Positions 28,953 through 39,005 of a stretch of DNA of 64,000 nucleotides are shown here, in pieces. The DNA comes from Bradyrhizobium icense (lineage in GTDB: Bacteria > Pseudomonadota > Alphaproteobacteria > Rhizobiales > Xanthobacteraceae). Below the pieces are notes generated by a model. It was not told the origin of the DNA. It saw only the letters and a list, made by a program, of their open reading frames with translations, and searched no databases. How positions within the stretch are numbered: position 1 is the stretch's first letter; every line of letters begins with the position of its first letter. The translations under genes were made by a program, and so were the position numbers. The DNA lies in the NCBI RefSeq assembly GCF_001693385.1, contig NZ_CP016428.1:5394001-5458000 (forward strand), read 5' to 3'.

Positions 28953-30155
28953 CTAGATGGCCCCACTGCGCCTCAACTCGCCGATCTTCCGCTCGTCATA
29001 CCCAAGTACTGATGACAAAACCTCCTGCGTGTGTTCCCCGAGCCGCGGTGGATAACGATACTCCTTCACCGGGGTGGCCGAGAATGTGAGCGGGTTGCGG
29101 ATGAGCGTCAGCGAAGGATCGAGAGGATGAGGCACTTTCACCTGGATGCCGCGTGCACGCGCGTGCGGATCTGCAAATGCTTGCGCAAGATCGTTCACCG
29201 GCCCGCTAGGTACGCCGGCCGCGCCTAGCTCTGCAAGCCAGTGGGCCAACTTGTTCGTAGCGAAACGCGCCGCGAAAGCCGCCCTCACTGCCTCCGGGTC
29301 CGCCACCTCGTCGCCCGGATGTTCCAGGCTCATCACGGCGCAGGCACGCGCGAATTGCCCGTTGTTGCCCAGCACGAGCATCAGTTCGCCGTCCTCGCAG
29401 CGGAACACGCCGCTGGGCCAGTTACCCGACGAGCCGTTGCCGTACCGTGGAGGCTGCTCGCCACTTTCGAGATACTGCTGCCCCAAATGCGATAGCGAGG
29501 CCATCGCGGTGTCGAAAAGGCAGATGTCGATATGTTGGCCCTGCCGGCCGCTGGCCCTTTGGTGGTGCAGCGCTGCCAGGATTGCAATCGCCGCGTTCTG
29601 GCCTGTCACGTAGTCGATAAGGCCCAGCCCGATCCTCATCGGCCCGGCGCCGGGTTCGGCATCGGCGTGACCCGTGAGGCTCATGATACCAGTCCCGGCC
29701 TGAAAGACCGCATCGTAACCGGCGCGCGCGGCGTAAGGTCCGTTTTGGCCGTAGCCGGTGATCGAGCAATAGATGATGCCCGGATTGACCTTGCGGATCG
29801 ATTCATAATCCAGACCGTAGCGCCTCAAGTCGCCGACCTTGTAATTTTCCATCATCACATCGCTCTCCTTTGCGAGCGCGCGAACGATCTCCTGGCCCTC
29901 GGGAGCAGCGAGGTTGACCGTAACCGACCGCTTGTTGCGGTTGGCGCACAGAAAGAAAGAAGTGTTGTCTGTCGGTTTCCCTTCGGTGTCCTCCAGTGTT
30001 GGCGGACCGTAACTGCGCGACTCGTCGCCTGTGACCGGACGCTCGATCTTGATCACGTCGGCGCCGAGATCACCGAGCATTTGTGCACACAATGGCCCCG
30101 CGAGCACTCGCGTTAGGTCCAGGACCTTGAAGCCGGAAAGCGGAAGTAACGACAT
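28953..30155 (-). CDS. Class III CoA-transferase (CaiB/BaiF family)
   Basis: A 400-residue single-domain enzyme. Its N-terminal segment FKVLDLTRVLAGPLCAQMLG is followed by LGADVIKIERPVTGDESRSY, NRNKRSVTVNL and the catalytic-aspartate region AGYDAVFQAGTGIMSLTG (Asp148). It transfers CoA between carboxylates. The start at ATG 30155 has AGGTGG upstream and follows the hydratase stop by 17 bases; an upstream in-frame ATG at 30188 would overlap that gene. It forms a tight pair with the crotonase gene, as in caiB/caiD-type modules. The acid substrates are not determined by sequence. Confidence 0.92.
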   Translation of the reverse strand: MSLLPLSGFKVLDLTRVLAGPLCAQMLGDLGADVIKIERPVTGDESRSYGPPTLEDTEGKPTDNTSFFLCANRNKRSVTVNLAAPEGQEIVRALAKESDVMMENYKVGDLRRYGLDYESIRKVNPGIIYCSITGYGQNGPYAARAGYDAVFQAGTGIMSLTGHADAEPGAGPMRIGLGLIDYVTGQNAAIAILAALHHQRASGRQGQHIDICLFDTAMASLSHLGQQYLESGEQPPRYGNGSSGNWPSGVFRCEDGELMLVLGNNGQFARACAVMSLEHPGDEVADPEAVRAAFAARFATNKLAHWLAELGAAGVPSGPVNDLAQAFADPHARARGIQVKVPHPLDPSLTLIRNPLTFSATPVKEYRYPPRLGEHTQEVLSSVLGYDERKIGELRRSGAI

Positions 30156-30172
30156 GGTTCCACCTAACCCGA

Positions 30173-30970
30173 TCATCGCCCCACCCACTTCGGCGCACGC
30201 CTTTCCGCGAAAGCCTTTGGTCCCTCGATATAGTCCTGCGATTCGCTAAGCGCCTTCACCGCCGGGTAATCGGGTTGTTCGGCGATCGCCTGCTCGATCG
30301 GCATACCGATGCCGCGTTGCAGCGCTTGCTTCGACGCGCGGATGGACATCGGCGAGTTGCGGCAAATCGCCTCCGCCAACCGCAAGGCGGCGGACAATGC
30401 CTGGCCCTGTGGGACTACTTCAATCACGAAACCCATTGCATGCCCTTCGCGCGCCGAAACGCGCCGACCCGTGAGGATCAGATCCATAGCCCGCTTTGTG
30501 CCGATCTCTCGCGCAAGAAGCAGCACGGCGCTCGGCAGAGCCGCAAGACCCACGCGCGGCTCAGGTAATGAGAAAACCGCATTCTCGGCTGCCACAATGA
30601 GGTCGCAAGCCAGCGCCATCTCGAAGCCGCCGCCCATGGCGTAGCCGTTGACGGCCGCGATGATCGGCTTGTCGCAGTCGAAGCGCGTGCTCAAGCCACC
30701 GAAGCCCGACCTGACCTTACCCCATTTGCCGCCGGCAGCCTGCCACTTCAAGTCGTTTCCGGCACAGAACGACCTCTCACCCGCACCCGTGACGATTGCA
30801 ACCCATTGATCAGGATCGGCGGCGAACCAATCAAATAGCCTTTCCAGTTCGAGGCTGACCTCGTAGTGGACCGCGTTCAAGACCTCTGGCCGCGACACCG
30901 TAACGATGGTGATCGCGCCGCTTCGTTCGATTTTCGAAAACTTCAGATCCATTCCCGAGTCACTCGACAT
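30173..30970 (-). CDS. Enoyl-CoA hydratase/isomerase (CaiD-like crotonase)
   Basis: A 265-residue crotonase. Visible features are the oxyanion-hole segments RSFCAGNDLKW and VNGYAMGGGFEMALACDLIV, and the catalytic glutamates in GGGFEMAL and SLPEPRVGL. The C-terminus FAERRAPKWVGR resembles CaiD-type hydratases that act on crotonobetainyl-CoA. It is the first gene of a pair with the CoA-transferase. The start at ATG 30970 has no strong ribosome site; an ATG seven codons later is possible. Role by context: hydration or dehydration of the CoA ester made by the transferase. Confidence 0.88.
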   Translation of the reverse strand: MSSDSGMDLKFSKIERSGAITIVTVSRPEVLNAVHYEVSLELERLFDWFAADPDQWVAIVTGAGERSFCAGNDLKWQAAGGKWGKVRSGFGGLSTRFDCDKPIIAAVNGYAMGGGFEMALACDLIVAAENAVFSLPEPRVGLAALPSAVLLLAREIGTKRAMDLILTGRRVSAREGHAMGFVIEVVPQGQALSAALRLAEAICRNSPMSIRASKQALQRGIGMPIEQAIAEQPDYPAVKALSESQDYIEGPKAFAERRAPKWVGR

Positions 30971-32142
30971 GCTTGCGAATAGCTTCGCCGGTTGATTTAC
31001 ACCAAGCCGCCGTCAATCGCCGCTCCGCGCACCGGTTGCAGTAAAGTCGCGCCAGCTGAGTGCTGACGCCGACCGCTCACCCGATGCCTCGGTCGCGCTA
31101 TGCACCCGCTCAGAGCCGCGCGCTCCGGTAACAGGAGATCAATCATGCACGATTAGGAAGTGACCCGGCTCTAGCAGGTTGATGAGATTGTCTTCAAGTT
31201 ACAGTAGGCATCAGCGCCGTTCGCAGCGAGCTGATATTTCGTTCTAACCAAAACTATAGCTGTCGCTCGCGCCTACCGACGGCAAAAAATAACCCTGCGT
31301 TGCAGGAATTATGCGAGAGAGCCGCCCCTTGTACCGGTTTCGAAACTTACCGACGCGCATACAGGCCACAGTCGTCGGGGAATATTTTGACAAACGGCCA
31401 CTGAGCGGTTTGATAGAGCTGGAAGTGAGCCACTGCGGCTCCCGATGGCGAGAAGAACCGGCGACGGCTGTGAACGCGACTACGAGACATTGGCCACTAC
31501 GATAGCTGTTTTCGATATTGTGGACGGTGAAGGATGGCAGTTTTTCAACGACCAATCGCGCCGCTTTCTATAAACGAAAGCCCAGTTCGGGGCTCCGATG
31601 CAGAGAGCGCTGCTACTCCGTTGCCTTCGGTGAAAGCTCAACGCCTTGCAAGGCTTTTCCCTTGACGCCTCGGCCGTTCGATAACCGGTTAGCCTCAGTT
31701 TCCATATCTCATCATCTCAAATCGAGATCTGGTAGCAAGCAAGGCCGAGAAAAAGATATCCGGCCCCCACGCGCGTAAATGGCGAGCCCCCTTGGCGCCA
31801 CCAACTCCGAACCGACGGATATGCACGGTGACTAGAACTCCCCTCTCCCGCCGAGCGGGGCCGGACATGCGGACGCGCTTGGAAGGCCTGCATGTTCAAC
31901 AGCCGCGCCCTGGATTTGCATACGGAGATCGTGACACCGTGAACAAGCCCCAAGCCAGCTTGGACAATGTCCCACACGCTGTGCGCGATGGCACGCATGA
32001 TCGACTACTACCTAAGATCGAACTGTCGATGTGGAACACGTATTGCTAGTACCCCCGGTCAATCGAAGATAGGCTGATCAACGATCCACAGTTGATCCAG
32101 TCGTGCAGGGGGATTTGCTAGGGGAAGCTAGGCCTATCAAGG
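30971..32142. other. Long gene-free stretch between catabolic blocks
   Basis: About 1.17 kb, more AT-rich than the genes on either side, where I recognise no protein family, RNA gene or repeat. Short open frames (31244-31555 minus, 31311-31505 plus, 31717-31998 minus) have no family motif or clear ribosome site. It must include the promoter of the hydratase/CoA-transferase pair. Confidence 0.4.
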
Positions 32143-34209
32143 CTAGCCCAAGTCGCCGAATTTCCTGCCCTCCGCGACCAGCTTCTCCAGGAGGGCAGCC
32201 GGCTCGAAGTCACTGCCCATGCTGGCCTCAAACTCTTTCATCTTGCATAGGACCTTATCAAGGCCGATCTGGTCCGCATAGTACATGGGGCCTCCGCGGT
32301 AGACCGGCCAGCCATAGCCGTTCACCCACACCACGTCGATGTCGGAAGCTCGGATTGCCTTACCTTCCTCGAGGATTTTCGCGCCCTCGTTGATCATCGG
32401 GTAGATGCAGCGCTCCAGGATCTCGTGGTGCGAGATGTCGCGCTTGTTCTTGCCCGACTTAGCGATAAGCTCGTTGACGATCTTCTCGGTCACGAGGCTC
32501 GGCTTAGGGTTTCGGTTCTCGTCGTAGTCATAGTAACCAGCGCCAGTTTTCTGGCCGTAGCGTCCCAACTCGCACAACACCTCGATCAGGGTGGAGCTCG
32601 TCGACTTCTCCTTCACCCACCCGATGTCCAGGCCCGCGAGGTCATTCATCTGGAATGGGCCCATGGGAAAGCCGAAGTTGTAGAGCGCGCTATCCACGTC
32701 CCAGAGCGTTGCGCCCTCGAGCACCATCTTGTTCGCTTGACGCTCGCGTTTCGATAGCATCCGGTTGCCGATGAAGCCGGGACAGACGCCTGCTAGAACT
32801 GCTACCTTACCGATCTGCTTGGCGAGCCTCATCGAAGTAGCAATAACGTCCTTAGCCGTCTGGCCGGTGCGGATCACCTCGAGGAGCTTCATGATGTTGG
32901 CTGGGGAGAAGAAGTGGAGGCCGATCACGTCCTGCGGCCGCTTAGTCACCGAGGCGATCTCGTCGATATTTAGGGCCGAGGTGTTGGTGGCCAGAATTGC
33001 CCCAGCTTTGCAGACGGCATCCAACTTCTTGAAGACGTTCTTCTTAACGTCCATTAGCTCGAACACGGCCTCGATGACGAGGTCGCAGTCTTTGAGGTCG
33101 TTCATATCGGTCGAGCCGGTCAGCAGGCTCATGCGTTGGTCCACCTGCTCGGCTGTGAGCCTGCCGCGCGCGACAGTGCGGTCATAGTTCGACTTGATGA
33201 CCTTCAGGCCGCGGTCGAGAGCCTCCTCCTTGATTTCAACGATCGTTACCGGGATGCCAGCATTGACGAAATTCATCGCGATGCCGCCACCCATCGTGCC
33301 AGCGCCCAGGATGCCCACTCTCTTGACCGGACGGGTTGGGGTATCTGCCGGCACGTCCGGGATCTTCTGCGCTCGCCGCTCGGCGAAGAAGGCATAGCGC
33401 TGCGCCTTGGACTGGTCACCGACGAGAAGCTTCATACAGTCCTCGCCCTCCTTCTTCAGACCCTCATCAAACGGCAAGTCGATGGCATAGCCGACCGCGT
33501 GGGCGGCCGCGAACGGCGCCTGCAAGCCGCGCGACTTCTTGGTCATAGTGGCGACCGCGTTGGTGAAGATCGAGCGGTCGGCCTTGGCGGCTGCAAGGCG
33601 GGAGTCGTCGTCGCGGAGCTTGCGCAGCGGGCGCCCTTCGGCCAGTACCTTGCGTGCGAACGCTTCGCCGCCCAAGGCAGGTCCCTGGACGATCTCATCG
33701 ATGAGGCCGCTCTCCAGCGCTTCAGCCGCGGAAATCGGTTCGCCGCCAGCGATCATCTTAACCGCGAGCTCAGGTCCCACCGCGCGCGGCAGGCGCTGCG
33801 TACCGCCAGCACCGGGCAAAATCCCAAGCTTAACTTCTGGTAAGCCGAACTTGGAGTCTTCGGCTGCAACCCGAAAATGGCAAACCAAGGCCAGCTCCAG
33901 CCCTCCACCCAGAGCGTTGCCGTGGATCGCAGCGACGATAGGCTTTGGCGAGTTTTCCAACGCCGCCAGCAACTCATTCAACCCCGGCGGCTTCGGCGGC
34001 TTGCCAAATTCGGTAATATCCGCGCCCGCGATAAAGGTGCGGCCCGCGCAGGTCAGAACGATCGCCTTCACCTCGGGATCGGCGATCGCGGCGTTCATGC
34101 ATTCCAGGATACCGCCGCGCGCTGCAGCGCTCAGCGCATTCACGGGAGGATTGTTGATCGTGACAATGGCAATCACGTCATGATGTTCGAGTTTGACCAC
34201 TTTATCCAC
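32143..34209 (-). CDS. FadJ/FadB-type bifunctional enoyl-CoA hydratase/3-hydroxyacyl-CoA dehydrogenase
   Basis: A 688-residue beta-oxidation enzyme. The N-terminal crotonase domain (about 1-190) has [34 protein letters not shown] and [18 protein letters not shown]. The central NAD domain (about 295-475) has [17 protein letters not shown] and [15 protein letters not shown], and the C-terminal dehydrogenase domains include [11 protein letters not shown] and [18 protein letters not shown]. It hydrates enoyl-CoA and oxidises the hydroxyacyl-CoA to 3-ketoacyl-CoA, which the nearby thiolase could cleave. The length is normal and no lesion is visible. Confidence 0.95.
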   Translation of the reverse strand: MDKVVKLEHHDVIAIVTINNPPVNALSAAARGGILECMNAAIADPEVKAIVLTCAGRTFIAGADITEFGKPPKPPGLNELLAALENSPKPIVAAIHGNALGGGLELALVCHFRVAAEDSKFGLPEVKLGILPGAGGTQRLPRAVGPELAVKMIAGGEPISAAEALESGLIDEIVQGPALGGEAFARKVLAEGRPLRKLRDDDSRLAAAKADRSIFTNAVATMTKKSRGLQAPFAAAHAVGYAIDLPFDEGLKKEGEDCMKLLVGDQSKAQRYAFFAERRAQKIPDVPADTPTRPVKRVGILGAGTMGGGIAMNFVNAGIPVTIVEIKEEALDRGLKVIKSNYDRTVARGRLTAEQVDQRMSLLTGSTDMNDLKDCDLVIEAVFELMDVKKNVFKKLDAVCKAGAILATNTSALNIDEIASVTKRPQDVIGLHFFSPANIMKLLEVIRTGQTAKDVIATSMRLAKQIGKVAVLAGVCPGFIGNRMLSKRERQANKMVLEGATLWDVDSALYNFGFPMGPFQMNDLAGLDIGWVKEKSTSSTLIEVLCELGRYGQKTGAGYYDYDENRNPKPSLVTEKIVNELIAKSGKNKRDISHHEILERCIYPMINEGAKILEEGKAIRASDIDVVWVNGYGWPVYRGGPMYYADQIGLDKVLCKMKEFEASMGSDFEPAALLEKLVAEGRKFGDLG

Positions 34210-34783
34210 GTCACACCCTTTGGCTTTGAATTCTATTCGCTTCCTCGCTGATCAGTTCCTCCGAGCGAGTAAGCCGCCGTAGGTGATGATCGGCATCCCG
34301 AACAACGGAGCCGAGGACAAGAGCCAGATATTTAGAATGCGTTGACGCACAAAGACCGCAAAGCCCGCATTGAATCGGATAATTTCTGCAAGATGAGGCC
34401 GCTTTCCGCGATTTCTAAGCCGAGTCATTGCCTGGCTTTAGCGACAGATCACGGCTGCAGAGTCGGAGCCAAAGCTATGGGCCGTTCGTTGGCAAGTCTG
34501 ACGTAGCGCATATTTGCAACCAGCTGGGCAGTCTCGGTGAAGCCATTGCCATGCAGAAGCGGGTCGCGGCGGCGTCCACTGCAGTTCGCGGATGTGCATC
34601 GTGGCAAGCGTTTGATCGCATCAGCAACAATTTCCATTAGAGCTACTGAGGATTGATCGCAATTTGCCAGACGCCTTATCCGCTCGTTGCGCTCCTCCGG
34701 CGACGATGATGACCAATGACGCCAGATTTTTAGAGGGCCGAGAGTCCCGCAAGGCATAATCCCATGCGGGAATCCGACAACGG
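34210..34783. other. Intergenic region between bifunctional enzyme and BKACE copy 2
   Basis: About 570 bases without a supportable gene. It should contain the promoter of the bifunctional enzyme gene. A GG-N9-GC pattern near 34390 was considered as a sigma-54 site but has the wrong spacing. Confidence 0.35.
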
Positions 34784-35668
34784 TTATCCGCGCTTTTCGA
34801 CTCCAAGAATTGCCCGTGCCTCAGCCGGTGTGGCGACGCTTGCGCCCATGCGCTCAATGATGCCAACCGCGCTGTCAACGAGTTGGGCGTTGGATGCCAG
34901 GACGCCACGTCGAAGGTAAATGTTATCCTCCAGCCCTACCCGGACATTCCCGCCCATTGCGACCAACTGGGCAACCACTGGCATTGCATCGACGCTGCAG
35001 CCGAACCCACCCCACAACGCTTCTTTAGGTAGAAGCTCTCGCATCGCCTGTAGAGCAAGGGGAGTAGCAGGAGCACCATTGTTCGTGCCGAGACAGAATT
35101 GGAAGAGGGGAGGATCCTCAATCACGTGTTCTGAGATGAGCTTCTTGGCGGTTTCAATGTGGCCCAGATCGAAGCATTCAAGCTCGGGCTTGACACCGGC
35201 GGCTCGCATAAGATTCGCCATCTCTCGCAGATCCGACATGCGCGCAACAAAAATACGCTCTCCAAACGCCATCGTAGCGCAATCCAAGGTGCTGATCTCT
35301 GGCCGAAGTCTGATGGCATGGAGACAACGTCCCCTAGGATTCTTAAGGGTCGTCGCTTCGCCAATTTTTATTGGTTCAACAGAATCGAGCACGAGCTCGG
35401 CATCCATTCCGCACGTCAAATTGATGATGACATCAGTGGCCGAGTCACGAAGCTTCTTGACGACTTGTTCATAGAGATCGAATCGGTTCGATGGAGCTCC
35501 GCTGTCTGGATCGCGGACGTGAATGTGAACGATCGCAGCGCCGGCTTTCGCAGCTTCCAGCGCTGCGTCCGCAATTTGCGAGGGCGTCTTGGGAATGCCT
35601 GGATGTTTCGCGAGGACGGCAGCCCCCCCACCGGTAACTGCGCAGGTGACGATGACTTTCTGGGACAT
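34784..35668 (-). CDS. BKACE-family beta-keto acid cleavage enzyme, copy 2
   Basis: A 294-residue DUF849/BKACE enzyme. The family start KVIVTCAVTGGGAA is followed by the zinc-ligand motif AIVHIHVRDPDSG (His48 and His50), LRPEISTLDCATMAFGERIF, and the distal ligand region GGNVRVGLEDNIYLRRG. AGGAG six bases before ATG 35668 sets the start. It is clearly diverged from the 3.3-4.2 kb paralogue, so it is an old paralogue rather than a recent duplicate and may accept a different keto acid. A stand-alone carnitine-dehydrogenase-like gene lies 200 bases upstream in the same direction, giving a dehydrogenase plus BKACE pair. Confidence 0.9.
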   Translation of the reverse strand: MSQKVIVTCAVTGGGAAVLAKHPGIPKTPSQIADAALEAAKAGAAIVHIHVRDPDSGAPSNRFDLYEQVVKKLRDSATDVIINLTCGMDAELVLDSVEPIKIGEATTLKNPRGRCLHAIRLRPEISTLDCATMAFGERIFVARMSDLREMANLMRAAGVKPELECFDLGHIETAKKLISEHVIEDPPLFQFCLGTNNGAPATPLALQAMRELLPKEALWGGFGCSVDAMPVVAQLVAMGGNVRVGLEDNIYLRRGVLASNAQLVDSAVGIIERMGASVATPAEARAILGVEKRG

Positions 35669-35739
35669 CAAGAGCTCCTATGTTATTGCCGTGAGGTCGA
35701 GCCCCAGCCGGCGTTGGACGAGTAGCGTTTTCGACCACC

Positions 35740-35830
35740 ATGCGATCGGCCGCGACCACATGGGAATGCACGAGCGTTCGGCCACGACGACGTTTTTGCC
35801 CCCTGACGGCGCAGATCACGATCATCTTAC
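35740..35830 (-). pseudogene. Possible BKACE N-terminal scrap
   Basis: Between BKACE copy 2 and the dehydrogenase, the minus strand reads MIVICAVRG and, shortly after, RTLVHSHVVAADRMVVENA. The pieces resemble the BKACE start (ITCAVTGG) and metal motif (VHIHVRD) with the stretch between them lost. It may be a leftover of a tandem copy. Only about 30 residues are involved, so the call is weak. Confidence 0.3.
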
Positions 35831-35864
35831 CGGGACAAAGGGCCGATCTTGGGTTCGGGGTTCG

Positions 35865-36824
35865 TCAGATGCCGTGTTCCGAAATTTTCGCGCGGCGCTG
35901 CGCGAGGATTATCTCGATCACCATGTGGTCCCTCGCGGCCGCAAGGGCGACTCTGTCGCGATCAGCCGCCATGGCGCGACACCCCTCTTCCATCGCCTGA
36001 ATAAGCTTAGGCGTGCCCTCGGGGGGTCGAAGGTGGGATAGAAGCGACTCACTGCCGAGAGGGAAGCGCTCGAAATAGGCACCGATGCCAGCCACATTAG
36101 CCAGATGGCGCACCATGAAGGGACCGACCGCCGTCCATCGCGGGGCGAGACCGTGCACGATCGCAGCATCGATTTGCTGGGGCGTCGCGTGGCCCTCAGC
36201 CACAAGGTGCATAGCCTCGCGCTCCAGCGCAGCCTGCAGATGATTGGCGATGAAGCCCGGAATCTCGTGATCCATGCGGATCACGATCTTTCCGATGGAC
36301 TGGTAGAACGCTTCTACAGCAGCGAGCGCCTCTTTACTGGTATGCGGCGCACCGGCGACCTCCACCAGCGGGATTAAATAAGGCGGGTTGAACGGATGTC
36401 CGACCACCACGCGCGGCGAGTGCAGCCCTCCGGCCTGGAGGTCAGCGACGGTGAACCCCGAGGTGGACGAGGCGATGACCACGTCGGCTGGCACCAGGGG
36501 CTCGAGCGCGCTGTACAGACCTCGCTTCAGCTCTAACCGGTCGGGAGCGTTCTCTTGCACAAAATCTGCCGTTGTCACGGCCTCAGTCGCTGTGCTCGCC
36601 CAGCTCAGGGTGCCGCGGTCCTCGGCGCGCGCGCCGAGGCGCTCCATCGTGGGCCAGGCCGTCGCAAGAAGTTGGTCAAGACGGTCCCTGGCGTCTGCCG
36701 CTGGGTCCCACACGATCACGTCAAGCCCGCGCGCGAGAAAGAGCGCGACGAACCCACCGCCGATCAATCCTGTCCCGAGGCAGGCGACCCTGCGGATGCG
36801 ATCAGGTCCGCGGAAGGCGCTCAT
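35865..36824 (-). CDS. L-carnitine-dehydrogenase-like 3-hydroxyacid dehydrogenase
   Basis: A 319-residue NAD-dependent dehydrogenase of the 3-hydroxyacyl-CoA dehydrogenase superfamily. It has the glycine motif VACLGTGLIGGGFVALFLA (residues 13-31), VQENAPDRLELK and the catalytic-type VVGHPFNPPYLIPLVEV (His143). The C-terminal helical domain includes EIPGFIANHLQAALERE. Unlike the fusion at 1.7-3.2 kb it has no thioesterase domain; a separate hot-dog thioesterase is encoded at 63.25-63.7 kb. It precedes BKACE copy 2 and would make its keto-acid substrate. Its ATG overlaps the stop of a small unknown frame by four bases (ATGA). Confidence 0.9.
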   Translation of the reverse strand: MSAFRGPDRIRRVACLGTGLIGGGFVALFLARGLDVIVWDPAADARDRLDQLLATAWPTMERLGARAEDRGTLSWASTATEAVTTADFVQENAPDRLELKRGLYSALEPLVPADVVIASSTSGFTVADLQAGGLHSPRVVVGHPFNPPYLIPLVEVAGAPHTSKEALAAVEAFYQSIGKIVIRMDHEIPGFIANHLQAALEREAMHLVAEGHATPQQIDAAIVHGLAPRWTAVGPFMVRHLANVAGIGAYFERFPLGSESLLSHLRPPEGTPKLIQAMEEGCRAMAADRDRVALAAARDHMVIEIILAQRRAKISEHGI

Positions 36825-37186
36825 GGGCTGGCCTCAAGTCCGCTGAGTGCACCGGCATGATGAATGTCCATCGGCAATTGCGGGATCGGGAGTTTAAAAG
36901 ACGCTGCCGCCGATGCCCCGGCACGAACCGCGCCCTCGGCGCGAAAACACCGCAGCGGCTTAGCGGCCGTCGACAGCTGGCGGAGCAACGCCGGTATCAC
37001 GCACATGACCTCGCGGCCACCATCGCTGATTCCGGATGGAGAAGCCGCCGTTGAAACTAGTGCGAATCCGTCTTCCTCGACCACACGCCGGAGCGCGGTA
37101 ACGTCGCCCCGCACGACCACGGGGCTGCCGCGCATGCGAACAATTTCCGAGATGACAGGAAAATCTAAAGCAGCCGAACTCATCAG
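36821..37186 (-). CDS. Hypothetical protein, translationally coupled to the dehydrogenase
   Basis: A 121-residue frame from ATG 37186 (MSSAALDFPVISEIVRMRG) through VVVRGDVTALRRVVEEDGF to IPQLPMDIHHAGALSGLEAS. It ends in an ATGA overlap with the dehydrogenase start, which is the main reason to take it seriously. I recognise no family, and the upstream ribosome site is weak. The same frame stays open to 37546, but that extension begins inside the truncated permease gene and is probably chimeric. It could also be non-coding. Confidence 0.35.
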   Translation of the reverse strand: MMSSAALDFPVISEIVRMRGSPVVVRGDVTALRRVVEEDGFALVSTAASPSGISDGGREVMCVIPALLRQLSTAAKPLRCFRAEGAVRAGASAAASFKLPIPQLPMDIHHAGALSGLEASP

Positions 37187-37479
37187 CGATCCACGCCTCG
37201 GCTTGGGCGCCGGCGCGCCGAGCCGCAACCCATGGTTTAGGTCCAGGATTGCGAGAGAGCTGGTTGTCTGCCGTGCCACGAGGCCTTCCGAGGGAGCGTG
37301 AATGGTGCGAAAATAGGGACGCTTCAGAGCCGAATTTCCCCTATTCCGGGCGGGACATTGCCGAAATTCTGTGTCTGCCTCGGGGCTTGCGAAGCTTTCA
37401 CGCACAATTGCGTATTGCCACCGAGCTCGCACGAATTCGGATTTCGTGCCACCGCGTAGTGGTCGCTCGGATCGTTCAA

Positions 37480-37779
37480 TCAGGCTAAGCTGCGGCAGGC
37501 CTGCTTGATATCTTCCGAGAAAGGCATAGGCGTTCTCGTCGGGCAAGTCCTTGCTGTCCCAACGCTGAGCGCCGTCATCGTCGGAGAGAAGTGCGTATCG
37601 TCATAGACCGCGTCGAGATCTCCGGCCAATCGCAAGGCGAAGGCGATCAGGATGAACAACAGAAGCGGCAGCACCAGGGTAAAAGCCGTCAGCTTGCGTC
37701 GGCGCGCGACCCGCTGCAGTTGGGCTCGCAGCGGCACGCCGTCGAAGCGGCCGGCGATTTGGGCAGCGATGGTCACCAT
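37480..37779 (-). pseudogene. PotB-like permease, 5' fragment only
   Basis: The start (ATG 37779, VPLRAQLQRVARRRKLTAF) and first transmembrane segment (TLVLPLLLFILIAFAL) match the intact permease at 55.7-57.0 kb. The sequence then degrades after about residue 50 and stops at 37480. The remaining five membrane segments and the whole PotC gene are absent at this copy. It follows the binding-protein gene as in the complete operon. Confidence 0.85.
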
Positions 37780-38862
37780 CGATTCCTCTCTCACTGGTCC
37801 ATTGGAGGCGAGGAGAACGGAAGCCCTCCCCGCCATTCGTTCCTCTGGTGTTACTTCGCGAGCCAAGCGGCAAAGCGCTGGCGCAGGTCGTCGCCCTTGT
37901 CAGCCCAGAAAACAGCGTCCCACTCCAAAGCATTGGCCATATGGTCGGGCGCGTTCGGAAGATTGGGCAAGATCGCCGGATCGACAAGCGCCATCGCGTC
38001 CTTGTGGTCGGGCCCGTAGGGGATGTAGCGTGTGAGGTCAGCTTGCGCCTGGGGCGAAGCTGCGAAGGCGATGAACTTGTAGGCGTCGTCTCGCCTCGGA
38101 CTGCCTTTGGGAATCGCCCACAAATTAAAGGTCAGCTGCGCGGCGTCCCACATGATCTCGAAATGTTTGCCGGAGTTCTTGTTGGCATCGTAGATGCGAC
38201 CGTTATAGGCGGCGGTCATGACGACCTGCCCGTCGGCCAGTAGCTGCGGCGGCTGGGCACCGGACGTCCACCAGACGACATCCTTCTTGATGGTGTCGAG
38301 CTTCCTAAAGGCGCGGTCGACACCTTCGGGCGTGCGGAGCACCTTGTAGACATCCTTGACGGCCACGCCGTCGGCGATCAGCGCCCATTCGAGATTCAAC
38401 ATGGGAAACTTCCACAGTCCGCGCTTGCCAGGGAATTTCTGCATATCGAACAGATCGGCGATGGTCTTCGGGCCGTTCGGCAGCTTATCCTTGTCATAGG
38501 CGATGATCGAGGCAGTGACTTCCGTCGGTACGCCGCAGTCGTGCTTGTCGCCACTCATGAACTTGGCCCGGTCGAGGCCCAGCTTGTTCCAGTCAATCGT
38601 CTCAATAATGCCCTCGGCACACAATTGCATGGACGAGCCCGAACCGGCGACGACCACGTCCCAGCTCACGGTCTTGGAGTCGACCATGGCCCGGATCTTG
38701 CCGGCCTCGCCATTGTACTCGTCCTCGGTGATCTTGATCCCGGTCGCCTTTGTGAAAGGCTCGAAAAAGGCCTTACGTTGAGCCGCCTGAAGGGCACCGC
38801 CCCAGGAGACGACCGTCAGCTGATCGCCCGCAAAGGCAGTCTTTGCCGGCGCAAGCACCACC
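37633..38862. repeat. 1.2-kb near-identical duplication, left copy
   Basis: Nearly base-for-base identical to 56814-58043, covering the permease start and almost the entire binding-protein gene. In the binding-protein gene the only difference I saw is a silent one (GCG versus AGA in the segment around 38374 and 57556), and there are a few more in the permease start. Homology continues more weakly on the left to about 37520. Such identity amid heavily decayed surroundings points to recent duplication or gene conversion. Confidence 0.85.
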
Positions 38863-38915
38863 ACTGGCAGGCCGATTGCGGCTAGCGCGCACGTGATTCT
38901 CAATGACTTCCTCAT
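37851..38915 (-). CDS. PotD-like ABC transporter substrate-binding protein (left copy)
   Basis: A 354-residue periplasmic binding protein. It has a signal peptide (KSLRITCALAAIGLPVVVLA, cleavage near AFA/GDQ) and a family start LTVVSWGGALQAAQRKAFF. Conserved segments include GLDRAFMSGDKHDCGVP-type and LFDMQKFPGKRGLWKFPMLN, and it ends RQRFAAWLAK. The group (SBP_bac_8/PotD-like) binds polyamines or similar cationic compounds. Here a quaternary-ammonium substrate is plausible from context only. The mature protein appears identical to the right-hand copy at 57.0 kb; the signal peptides differ. The ATPase gene lies directly upstream. Confidence 0.92.
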   Translation of the reverse strand: MRKSLRITCALAAIGLPVVVLAPAKTAFAGDQLTVVSWGGALQAAQRKAFFEPFTKATGIKITEDEYNGEAGKIRAMVDSKTVSWDVVVAGSGSSMQLCAEGIIETIDWNKLGLDRAKFMSGDKHDCGVPTEVTASIIAYDKDKLPNGPKTIADLFDMQKFPGKRGLWKFPMLNLEWALIADGVAVKDVYKVLRTPEGVDRAFRKLDTIKKDVVWWTSGAQPPQLLADGQVVMTAAYNGRIYDANKNSGKHFEIMWDAAQLTFNLWAIPKGSPRRDDAYKFIAFAASPQAQADLTRYIPYGPDHKDAMALVDPAILPNLPNAPDHMANALEWDAVFWADKGDDLRQRFAAWLAK

Positions 38916-39005
38916 CTTCTACTCTCTCCCGCTATGCCGCCCGCGGATGGGATGCGGCGTTGTCAAAAACCTGCCCCGCCCCTGCGCGCGAGGCCTCGGT
39001 CATCG

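Noticed and set aside
34380..34400. Possible sigma-54 promoter (GGCC...TTGC on the minus strand)
   Set aside because: GG to GC spacing is nine bases instead of ten and the rest of the consensus is poor.
37187..37546. Upstream extension of the 36821-37186 frame to a 241-residue protein
   Set aside because: The extension begins inside the truncated permease (PDENAYAFLG matches PDENAYAALA of PotB), so it is a chimeric accident of the breakpoint.
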